Below are positions 1 to 5,327 of a stretch of DNA of 7,140 nt, piece after piece (position 1 is the first letter of the stretch; every line of letters starts with the position of its first letter). The position numbers and the translations under genes are program-made. The DNA lies in NCBI GenBank assembly GCA_945221685.1, contig CALYNN010000079.1, positions 1 through 7,140 of the forward strand, read 5' to 3'. The notes beneath the pieces were generated by a model. It worked only from the letters and a program-made list of their open reading frames with translations. It made no database searches and was not told where the DNA came from. This stretch comes from an uncultured Clostridia bacterium (GTDB taxonomy: Bacteria > Bacillota > Clostridia > Oscillospirales > Acutalibacteraceae).

Positions 1-49
1 ACGACATCATGCCTAGTCTCGTGGGCTCGGAGATGTGTATAAGAGACAG
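1..49. other. Untrimmed Illumina Nextera i7 adapter (sequencing artefact)
   Basis: Positions 16-30 match the Nextera read-2 overhang (GTCTCGTGGGCTCGG). Positions 31-49 are the 19-bp Tn5 mosaic end (AGATGTGTATAAGAGACAG). Positions 8-15 (CATGCCTA) equal the i7 index as written in the Nextera N706 primer, and positions 1-7 match the end of the P7 flow-cell sequence with one mismatch at position 5. The order P7, index, read-2 overhang, mosaic end is exactly that of a library molecule read through its end. Genomic sequence therefore begins at about position 50, and nothing biological should be inferred from 1-49. Confidence 0.97.
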
Positions 50-475
50 TTCCTTCTTTGTTGTAATTTCCTTTGTAGTCTTTTCCGTTGTTCTTTCAGT
101 TGTGTAGTCGGTGTACTGCCCCGGCTCCTGAACGGTGGTAGAAGCGGTTGTGCTTTCTGTTGACGCTGTGGTTTCCCTGTCCTTTGATTTGCCTTGTGAT
201 ATAATAATTACAGAGGCAATAATTGCTATAAGCACAACTGCGAGTATTGCTATTACTATAATGTTTTTATTGTCTGACGGTTTTTTTTGCGGCTCCTTTC
301 CGGTGCCGTTTTTTCTTGTGGGCTCATCTTCTTTATCCTTAATCGCGCCGAAGGTCATTGTTGCTCCGTTATCATTCGATTGGGCAATTTCGTTTTCGTC
401 ATAAAGCGGCGAGCCGCAGTTTTCGCATATATATCTGTTGTCGTCGTTTTCTGTTCCGCAATTCTTACATCTCAT
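50..475 (-). CDS. Zinc-ribbon, single-pass membrane protein with Thr-rich extracellular stalk (C-terminus missing)
   Basis: The frame opens at ATG 475-473 and stays open for 142 codons to the adapter junction, so the 3' part is absent. Residues 3-20 hold a zinc ribbon, CKNC at 3-6 and CENC at 17-20. A hydrophilic, charged linker follows (about 25-70), then one strongly hydrophobic helix at about 71-93. After it comes a Thr/Ser-rich, low-complexity stretch (about 101-140, with repeated TT and KTT/RTT units) typical of a cell-surface stalk. The expected topology is ribbon in the cytoplasm, C-terminal domain outside. AAGGAG at 486-491 lies ten bases before the start, and a good promoter sits at 533-561. 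Zinc-ribbon plus one-helix proteins are common in Firmicutes, with varied extracellular domains. The domain that would define the function is lost here, so no specific role is assigned. Confidence 0.85.
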
Positions 476-532
476 AATTTAACTGCTCCTTGTAATATAA
501 TTAGTGATAAATATTTATTTATAATCAAATAA

Positions 533-561
533 ATTATATCACCTTTTGTATAAAATCTCAA
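533..561 (-). promoter_or_regulatory. SigA-type promoter for the zinc-ribbon protein gene
   Basis: Read on the minus strand, TTGAGA (556-561) is followed by a 17-base spacer and a perfect TATAAT (533-538). Transcription would start near 526, giving a leader of about 50 bases that contains the AAGGAG site. Spacing is ideal and the -35 has one mismatch to TTGACA. It fires away from the lipoprotein gene, so 476-702 is a divergent regulatory region. Confidence 0.75.
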
Positions 562-610
562 TAAAAATAACAACTTTGCGAAATAAAATTGTATAATTTT
601 AAAATTTCTA

Positions 611-637
611 TTGACTTTTTTGCGAATTTAATATAAA
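611..637 (+). promoter_or_regulatory. Possible SigA promoter for the lipoprotein gene
   Basis: TTGACT at 611-616 is a good -35. The best -10 is TATAAA at 632-637, but the spacer is only 15 bases, shorter than the usual 17, so this would be a weak or activator-helped promoter. The octamer TTTGCGAA occurs at 575-582 and again inside the spacer at 619-626. The rest of 476-702 is AT-rich and shows no open frame or RNA gene. Confidence 0.45.
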
Positions 638-685
638 TTTTATATGTAATGTTTTAATCAAAACAAAGTACAATGTACAAATTCG

Positions 686-692
686 AAAGGGG
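686..692 (+). promoter_or_regulatory. Ribosome binding site that decides the lipoprotein start
   Basis: AAAGGGG lies ten bases before ATG 703. The in-frame ATG at 673 has no purine-rich site before it and would add ten residues ahead of the signal peptide, so 703 is chosen. Confidence 0.8.
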
Positions 693-702
693 AACCCTAA
701 AA

Positions 703-1674
703 ATGAACAAATATGTTAAGAGAGGTTTTTGCCTCGTATTAGCGGCAGGTCTCATTGCTACCTCTTTTGCAGGCTGCAAAAAGATTAACTATGTAACCGA
801 AGGCGCTATTCAGGCTATTCATGAAATCAAAGACGGAAGCTGGCTTGAAGCAGGCGATGAAGGCGCTGCTACAGGCGACGAGGATGTAAGCGTTCTTGAA
901 AAGAGCTTTGAGCCTAATACATACGGCGGAATTGAATTCAAGTCAATCGAGGATGTTGTTAATTTCTATGTTGATGCTTATGACTACTCAAAGACCTTGA
1001 TGGCTCAGTATAAGGATAAAGACGGCAAGACACAGACCTTCTATAAGCTTCTTGGTGAAGAAGACCTTCAGGTTGACCATATTTTGATTGACGGTTCATC
1101 AAATGCTGTTATCAATAACCTTGTACCCGGTATTGTAGGCAACTTATATAAACCCGGTCTTAACGGTCTTGTTCCAAGTACAAACAGAGACCCTGCTCTC
1201 GATACTGACGAGTGGGACGGCAACGGCGAATCTCTCCAAACAAGCCGTCTTGTTCCCGAAGATATTCTTGATGCAAATGTTACCGACAACGGCGACGGAA
1301 CAATCACCATTCAGCTTCAGCCTAAGGCAGTTAATATGAGTATTCCGGGTAAGGACGCACAGGGCCATGTATTCCAGTCACTTGGTGCTATTGATTCTAC
1401 CGTTGACAAAATTGAGGCATTGTCTTGGTCAACAGGTACAACAGCCGACAACTGTAAGGTTAACTACAAGGGCGGCGTTGCTACCGTAACAATCGATACC
1501 AAAACAAAGGAAATCGTTAAGGCTGACTATGTTATGATTGCTCAGGTTTCCGTTACTCACGCAAACATTGCAGTTATTAAGGATAAGAGTGCAAGCCTTG
1601 ATGTTACAATGAAGTGGTCATTCCCTGCTTCTGACGACTATCTTATGAAGAGCAAGGGCGTAACAAGGGCGTAA
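703..1674 (+). CDS. Secreted lipoprotein of unknown function
   Basis: From ATG 703 the product is 323 residues. It starts with a lipoprotein signal peptide: basic n-region (KYVKR, residues 3-7), hydrophobic core (about 8-20), then SFAG before Cys25. The lipobox has Phe rather than the usual Leu at -3. Mature protein would be lipid-anchored on the outer face of the membrane. Residues 50-70 are acidic and Gly-rich, probably a linker. A folded domain follows, with a DNGDGT turn at 196-200 and a strand-rich C-terminal half (about 255-305) with alternating hydrophobic residues such as VATVTID and KADYVM. No catalytic motif or family was recognised. It has its own terminator at 1712-1744, so it is probably a single-gene unit. 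The last residues (TRA) arise from an 11-bp tandem duplication; with one copy the frame would end TLIG and stop at 1686-1688. Gene and lipoprotein nature are secure; function is unknown. Confidence 0.93.
   Translation: MNKYVKRGFCLVLAAGLIATSFAGCKKINYVTEGAIQAIHEIKDGSWLEAGDEGAATGDEDVSVLEKSFEPNTYGGIEFKSIEDVVNFYVDAYDYSKTLMAQYKDKDGKTQTFYKLLGEEDLQVDHILIDGSSNAVINNLVPGIVGNLYKPGLNGLVPSTNRDPALDTDEWDGNGESLQTSRLVPEDILDANVTDNGDGTITIQLQPKAVNMSIPGKDAQGHVFQSLGAIDSTVDKIEALSWSTGTTADNCKVNYKGGVATVTIDTKTKEIVKADYVMIAQVSVTHANIAVIKDKSASLDVTMKWSFPASDDYLMKSKGVTRA
1653..1674 (+). repeat. Tandem 11-bp duplication at the 3' end of the lipoprotein gene
   Basis: The unit CAAGGGCGTAA occurs at 1653-1663 and again, immediately, at 1664-1674. 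Because 11 is not a multiple of three, the second copy is read in another frame and its own TAA becomes the stop codon. The perfect identity of the copies suggests a recent slippage event, or an assembly artefact. Confidence 0.9.
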
Positions 1675-1711
1675 CTCTTATCGGCTAATTTATAAAGTCT
1701 ATTGATTTATC

Positions 1712-1744
1712 AAAGCAGCTTCGCTTTTGCGGAGCTGCTTTTTT
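1712..1744 (+). terminator. Strong intrinsic terminator after the lipoprotein gene
   Basis: The left arm 1712-1724 pairs with 1729-1741 over 13 base pairs (one G-T wobble) around a TTTT loop, and a run of T continues to 1744. It lies 38 bases past the stop and before the next promoter. Confidence 0.93.
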
Positions 1745-1773
1745 GAACATTTTGTTATATTTTTCGTATTATC

Positions 1774-1802
1774 TTGCACAACGGCAATATATACTGTATA
1801 AT
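1774..1802 (+). promoter_or_regulatory. SigA promoter for the 613-residue membrane protein
   Basis: TTGCAC (1774-1779), a 17-base spacer and a perfect TATAAT (1797-1802). The predicted start near 1809 gives a 5' leader of about 38 bases with AAGGAG at 1834-1839, seven bases before the ATG. A short inverted repeat (CAGCG at 1810-1814, CGCTG at 1824-1828) sits at the start of the leader. Confidence 0.85.
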
Positions 1803-1846
1803 AAAGCAACAGCGTGCTGAAGCGCTGAAAGATAAGGAGAATTACT

Positions 1847-3688
1847 ATGAGCGAAAAAATACCTAATATGGATTATGATGCCGACGAAGTAATTAACGAA
1901 TTTAAAGAAAAAATTAAGTGGCCTAAAAAGGAAGAGGTTAATGTTGTTGTTGCCCCTTCAAAGGTGCCCCTTCGTGTTTTTCTTTCTTTGCTGATTACTG
2001 TTATCGGCGGCGGAATTGCATACTATATGATGCTTCCTGCGCTTAATATTCACGACAGCCAGCTTTACACATTTTTAATTTTGCTAGTGGCAATTTTTAT
2101 GGTTGCCTTTTCTGTGCTTTGCAGGGCAAATAAAATAGTGGAACGCCGTGAGTATGTTAAGAAAAAATCACTTGTGCCGATAATTATTGTTGCTGTTATA
2201 GCAGTTGTTATGGTAGTGGGATATCTTACCGGAATAACACTTTTCAGAGCAAATTCATACAGTAATCTTATGACTGTAACCGAATCCGATTTTGAAACGG
2301 ACTTTGCCGATATAAGCTACGACGAGGTGCCAAGACTTGATGCCATTACGGCTAAAAACCTTGCAGACCAGCAGCTCGGCTCCCTTTCCGAGTACAAGAG
2401 CCAGTATGTTGTATCGGGCAACTCAACTCAAATAAATGTTAAAAACTCACCTGTCAGGGTTGCTTATCTTGAGTATGAGGATTTCTTTAAGTGGATTAAC
2501 AATACAAAGGACGGCTTGCCGGCATATATGTATATTGACCTTGTAAGCCAAAAGGTAAAGGCCGTTAATTGCGTTGAGCAGTTTGGCTCGGGCATTAAAT
2601 ATTCGCCCACAGAGCTGTTTAACGAAAAGCTTGTTCGCCACCTTCGTTTTCAATATCCTACTTATCTTATGGACGCGTCAAACTTTGAAATTAATGACGA
2701 CGGCTATCCCTATTGGATTACACCTGTACTTGATAAAACAATCGGCCTTTTCGGCGGTACTGATGTTAAGGGTGCAATTATTACCGACGCCCTTACAGGT
2801 GAAAGCTCCTACTATGATATTGAGCAGATTAAAACCGATAAGTCTTTAAGCTGGATTGATGTTGTTTATAGCGAAAGACTTATTCTTGAGCAGTATAACT
2901 ACCACGGCAAGCTTAAAAACGGCTTTTGGAACTCAATTATTTTCCAAAACGATGTTAACATTGCTTCAAACGGAAACGGTAATATTGCTATGGACGATGA
3001 TGTGTGGGTATATACAGGAGTAACCTCTGCCGCCGCAGATACCTCTAACTTCGGCTTTATTCTCTGCAATCAGAGAACAAAGGAAACAAGGTATTATCAA
3101 AACGCAGGCGCAATGGAGGAGTCGGCTCAGCAGTCTGCAAGAGATGCAGTTCAAAACTACGGCTACGAAGCTACCTTCCCGATTTTGCTTGGCGTTGACG
3201 GAAATCCAACCTACTTTATGTCGCTCTACGGTGCAAGCAATACCGTAAAGGGATATGCCTTTGTAAATCTTGAAGATAAAACCGTTGTAGGCACGGGACT
3301 TCTTGATGTGGCAAAGAGTGATGCAAAAGCCCTTAACAAAGCTCTTGAAAGCTATATTGACGCTCTTACGGCAAAGGGTGACAATGTGAATAAAGATGAT
3401 GTTATGGTTGACGATGATGATATTATCAGCGCCGATAATAACGCATCAGCCGATAAAAATACACAGGATTCTACAAAGCCTGAAAAAATTACAGGCGCCG
3501 TTGAAGAAATTAAGACCTCTGTTAACGACGGTAATACGGTTTATTACCTTAAGATAAACGGAAAGTATTACTACATTAAGGTAACCGATTGTATGGAGGT
3601 ACTGCTTGTTGCAAAGGGCGATAAGGTTACAGTTGAGTTTGAAAAGTCAGACGAAACATTTATTCCTGCCCTTTCGGTTGAAAGATAA
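1847..3688 (+). CDS. Large membrane protein of unknown function with extracytoplasmic domain
   Basis: The 613-residue product starts at ATG 1847 behind AAGGAG. A cytoplasmic N-terminus (1-42, charged) is followed by three hydrophobic helices at about 43-63, 73-92 and 110-133. About 380 extracytoplasmic residues follow (134-510). Within it two stretches look weakly PepSY-like, with a hydrophobic strand, a D-x-x-(T/S)-G/Q-type turn and another strand (about 224-240 and 303-325, the latter containing DALTGE). A low-complexity acidic linker with VDDDD (about 512-545) leads to a compact, strand-rich C-terminal domain (546-613) with KINGKYYYIKV and GDKVTVEFE, compatible with a small beta-barrel such as an OB fold. 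There are no catalytic motifs I can name. It has its own promoter and terminator, so it is probably monocistronic. With the preceding lipoprotein it suggests an envelope-related locus, which is inference only. I recognise the general type as uncharacterised Clostridia membrane proteins but cannot name a family. Confidence 0.9.
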   Translation: MSEKIPNMDYDADEVINEFKEKIKWPKKEEVNVVVAPSKVPLRVFLSLLITVIGGGIAYYMMLPALNIHDSQLYTFLILLVAIFMVAFSVLCRANKIVERREYVKKKSLVPIIIVAVIAVVMVVGYLTGITLFRANSYSNLMTVTESDFETDFADISYDEVPRLDAITAKNLADQQLGSLSEYKSQYVVSGNSTQINVKNSPVRVAYLEYEDFFKWINNTKDGLPAYMYIDLVSQKVKAVNCVEQFGSGIKYSPTELFNEKLVRHLRFQYPTYLMDASNFEINDDGYPYWITPVLDKTIGLFGGTDVKGAIITDALTGESSYYDIEQIKTDKSLSWIDVVYSERLILEQYNYHGKLKNGFWNSIIFQNDVNIASNGNGNIAMDDDVWVYTGVTSAAADTSNFGFILCNQRTKETRYYQNAGAMEESAQQSARDAVQNYGYEATFPILLGVDGNPTYFMSLYGASNTVKGYAFVNLEDKTVVGTGLLDVAKSDAKALNKALESYIDALTAKGDNVNKDDVMVDDDDIISADNNASADKNTQDSTKPEKITGAVEEIKTSVNDGNTVYYLKINGKYYYIKVTDCMEVLLVAKGDKVTVEFEKSDETFIPALSVER

Positions 3689-3705
3689 CAAATAATAGAT
3701 AATTA

Positions 3706-3738
3706 AAGGCTGTCTTCGGTAGAACCGCAGGCAGCCTT
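3706..3738. terminator. Hairpin between convergent genes, possible weak bidirectional terminator
   Basis: AAGGCTG (3706-3712) pairs with CAGCCTT (3732-3738), and the stem extends inward through 3715/3729 and, after one mismatch, 3717-3720/3724-3727. The tail is AATATTTTG on the plus strand and TAATTATC on the minus strand, so neither side has a good T-run. It is the only stem found downstream of yhhQ that could end the minus-strand operon. Confidence 0.55.
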
Positions 3739-3754
3739 AATATTTTGTATTCAG

Positions 3755-3795
3755 TTGCTTCAAGTGAATTATTCACTCCTTGAAGCAATTTTTTT
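3755..3795 (+). terminator. Plus-strand terminator overlapping the 3' end of yhhQ
   Basis: TTGCTTCAA (3755-3763) pairs with TTGAAGCAA (3780-3788) and an inner GTGAAT (3764-3769) pairs with ATTCAC (3771-3776), with a three-base bulge. Seven T follow at 3789-3795. The tail is only on the plus strand, so it ends transcripts of the 613-residue protein gene. The right arm and T-run are also the last codons of the opposing yhhQ gene, whose stop codon is 3771-3769. Confidence 0.8.
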
Positions 3796-4479
3796 ATCGT
3801 GAATTTTTCTGGCAATATATACGCAGGGCGTGTCAAGTAAGCTGGTGAAAACATAAATAATGTAGCTTGAAAAGAAAATGGAAACAAGGGTTTTAAAATC
3901 GTATGTTCCCCAAAATGCAAACAATGTAAACAAAAGAGTGTTAACAATTTGGCTGATAAGGGTTGAACCGTTGTTTCTCAGCCATAAAAATTTGCGCTTG
4001 CTTTTAAATCGTTTTTCAGTAAATGCCCACCATTTGTGGTAAAGCCAAACATCGAAAAGCTGACTTATAGCATAAACCACGAGCGATGCAATAATCATAC
4101 GCGGAGTTGTTGAAAAAATGGCTTTAACCGAGCCAAATATCAAATCATTTTCCGACGGTGTATATAACAACCAGCTTTGCGAAAGCAGCAGGAAAAACAG
4201 TGAGGAAAACGCTCCGAGCCATACCGCCTTGTTTGCTTCCTTTTTGCCCTCACATTCCGAGAGAATATCGGTAACAAGAAAGGTTGAAGCAAATAAAACA
4301 TTTCCCAGTGTTTGCTCCATATTAAAGGCGTTTATTAAAATAACAACCTCAATATTTGCAAGAATTGTTGCAACGGCGGAAACGCAGTAAAGTCCTGTTT
4401 TGCCGAAGAATTTGTACGCAAGCAGAACTGTTGAAAATATAAATACTACCGAGCCTGCCAAAAGTAATTCGTTAATCAT
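3769..4479 (-). CDS. yhhQ: YhhQ-family queuosine precursor transporter
   Basis: The 236-residue product is a polytopic membrane protein with about six or seven hydrophobic segments. It carries the signature of the YhhQ (DUF165 / Vut_1) family: ASTFLVTDILSE at 64-75, DVWLYHKWW at 143-151, and LRNNGSTLISQ followed by VNTLLF at 167-184. Proteobacterial members usually have Asp in the SQxxDT part of the last motif; here it is Asn (N180). Length is typical. Known family members import preQ0, preQ1 or salvaged queuosine-type bases used to modify G34 of GUN-anticodon tRNAs. Start choice: ATG 4479 lies one base after the upstream TGA (4483-4481) with AGGTGA at 4485-4490, implying translational coupling. 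An in-frame GTG at 4488 would add MTD and overlap that gene by eight bases, but is less well spaced. It is co-transcribed with the radical SAM gene under the attenuator at 5177-5293. The family call is firm; which precursor it carries is not visible. Confidence 0.9.
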   Translation of the reverse strand: MINELLLAGSVVFIFSTVLLAYKFFGKTGLYCVSAVATILANIEVVILINAFNMEQTLGNVLFASTFLVTDILSECEGKKEANKAVWLGAFSSLFFLLLSQSWLLYTPSENDLIFGSVKAIFSTTPRMIIASLVVYAISQLFDVWLYHKWWAFTEKRFKSKRKFLWLRNNGSTLISQIVNTLLFTLFAFWGTYDFKTLVSIFFSSYIIYVFTSLLDTPCVYIARKIHDKKIASRSE

Positions 4480-4480
4480 A

Positions 4481-5176
4481 TCAGTCACCTACCCCAAAAT
4501 CAGTATTGCTTAGCAAAATATCTACCCTGTTGTTATCCTTATAGACAGGGTACAGATGCTTTATGAATTTTTCAATTACATCGGTATCGGGAACAACAGT
4601 CGTAGAGTTTTTGCACATTATATTTATGCAAATTCTCTCAAAATGCTTTAGACCAAGCTCAATATCTCTTTGCATACCTGCCTCGGTTTGTCCGCTTATT
4701 CCGAAAAGAAAATTTGCCTCGTCAAAGCCTTGTGCGATTATTTCGGGTGATGCTTCGTCAATTCCTTTTTTTAAAACCTTTTCCCTGAAATCGTAGTCAA
4801 AGGTTTCAATCCCCAGCTTAATTTTTAGGTCAAAATCATCGAAATCCTTTCGAAGCCGTGGGATTCGGTCTTTGTAAATATAGTGGCTTTCAAAGTGAAT
4901 GGTGGTTATGCCCTTCTCTTTGCAAACCCTCTTAATCAACCTAAGCGTTTCGTTGTCAAGCTCAAAAACCGAGCCGCTGTTGATTATTTCAATATTTTTA
5001 TACTCTCCGCTAACTCTTTCAAGTACGGTCCTGTTAATATTAAAATTTTCTCGGCAGTCTGCACTGCTATCGGTGTGGTAGTCGCAAAAGCTGCATTTTT
5101 TGTAGGCGCAGCCTCTGCCGCGAAGAAGAATTATTTCCCGCGGATTTTTTTCTTTAATTACGCTGTATCTTTCCAT
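4481..5176 (-). CDS. Radical SAM protein, probable QueL-like queuosine salvage enzyme
   Basis: This 231-residue protein has a radical SAM cluster motif near its N-terminus, Cys23, Cys28 and Cys31 (GCAYKKCSFC), spaced C-x4-C-x2-C rather than the classical C-x3-C-x2-C. Further radical SAM-like elements are INSGSVFE (65-72), HFESH (94-98), LGIETFDYDFREKVLKKG (121-138) and an FGISGQTE segment (158-165). It is short for the superfamily and shows no accessory domain. Family knowledge: Clostridioides difficile and relatives encode a radical SAM queuine lyase, QueL, that frees preQ1 from salvaged queuine and is genetically linked to yhhQ. The one-base gap to yhhQ and the preQ1-type leader make the same role likely here, but this is inferred from context. 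ATG 5176 is the only sensible start, yet no Shine-Dalgarno sequence precedes it. Alternative: another small radical SAM enzyme of unknown substrate. Confidence 0.88.
   Translation of the reverse strand: MERYSVIKEKNPREIILLRGRGCAYKKCSFCDYHTDSSADCRENFNINRTVLERVSGEYKNIEIINSGSVFELDNETLRLIKRVCKEKGITTIHFESHYIYKDRIPRLRKDFDDFDLKIKLGIETFDYDFREKVLKKGIDEASPEIIAQGFDEANFLFGISGQTEAGMQRDIELGLKHFERICINIMCKNSTTVVPDTDVIEKFIKHLYPVYKDNNRVDILLSNTDFGVGD
4485..4490 (-). promoter_or_regulatory. Ribosome binding site of yhhQ inside the end of the radical SAM gene
   Basis: AGGTGA on the minus strand, five bases before ATG 4479 and within the last codons of the upstream gene. It supports ATG over GTG 4488 and suggests coupled translation. 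Confidence 0.65.
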
Positions 5177-5190
5177 AATATTTTGCCGAT

Positions 5191-5212
5191 AAAAAAAGCG
5201 CCCAAGGGGCGC
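5191..5212 (-). terminator. Leader terminator (attenuator) upstream of the radical SAM gene
   Basis: On the minus strand GCGCCC (5212-5207) pairs perfectly with GGGCGC (5203-5198) around a three-base loop, followed by seven T (5197-5191). It lies between the promoter at 5300-5327 and the ATG at 5176, so it must be conditional for the operon to be expressed. TTGCCG (5222-5217) can also pair with CGGCAA (5188-5183), enclosing the whole hairpin. Confidence 0.92.
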
Positions 5213-5230
5213 AATACGGCAATAGCCTTT

Positions 5231-5292
5231 CCCTTAGTTTTGATTGATAAAAGCCTATCAGCATTATCAGGCAGGATGGTTTCGAACTGCCT
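5231..5292 (-). promoter_or_regulatory. Candidate preQ1 riboswitch aptamer
   Basis: The leader begins with a perfect six-pair stem, AGGCAG (5292-5287) with CTGCCT (5274-5269), closing a 12-base loop that starts UUC and ends in C (5286-5275). An insert follows that can fold on GATAA (5268-5264) and TTATC (5250-5246), then an A-rich tail CAAAACTAAGG (5242-5232). Class I preQ1 aptamers have the same plan: a short stem, a 12-base loop opening UUC with the ligand-pairing C at its 3' end, and a tail of the form AAAACUAAGG. The differences are the hairpin inserted between stem and tail, a feature more like class III, and no obvious loop-to-CUAA pseudoknot pairing. The tail's CTAAGGG can pair with the terminator (antiterminator), and the genes downstream are a YhhQ transporter and a QueL-like enzyme. 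Class assignment is provisional. Confidence 0.65.
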
Positions 5293-5299
5293 TAAAAGT

Positions 5300-5327
5300 A
5301 TTATAGCACATAATTACGGTTTGTCAA
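5300..5327 (-). promoter_or_regulatory. Extended -10 promoter of the radical SAM / yhhQ operon
   Basis: On the minus strand, perfect TTGACA (5322-5327), a 16-base spacer and perfect TATAAT (5300-5305) preceded by TGC, an extended -10. The -35 lies inside the last codons of ylbJ. Transcription would start near 5293, at the foot of the aptamer stem, giving a leader of about 117 bases. Its strength fits a promoter whose output is set by attenuation. Confidence 0.92.

Noticed and set aside
31..49. Transposon end (Tn5 mosaic end) as a natural mobile element
   Set aside because: It sits in the exact order of a Nextera library adapter with an index sequence, so it comes from library preparation.
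135..404. An 89-codon plus-strand frame
   Set aside because: It is the mirror of the zinc-ribbon protein gene; the minus frame has a CxxC pair, a membrane helix, a ribosome binding site and a promoter.
592..597. TATAAT at 592-597 as a plus-strand -10
   Set aside because: No -35-like hexamer lies 16-18 bases upstream; in such AT-rich DNA a lone TATAAT is expected by chance.
673..702. Upstream ATG 673 as start of the lipoprotein
   Set aside because: No ribosome binding site precedes it, and it would put ten hydrophilic residues before the signal peptide.
3660..3947. A 95-codon minus-strand frame over the convergent region
   Set aside because: It crosses both hairpins and overlaps yhhQ in another frame; the yhhQ frame has clear family motifs.
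5246..5292. tRNA-like segment on the plus strand, with GGTTTCGAAC resembling a T-loop
   Set aside because: The flanking bases cannot form a five-pair T stem, and no acceptor or anticodon arm exists. The similarity comes from the aptamer loop read backwards.
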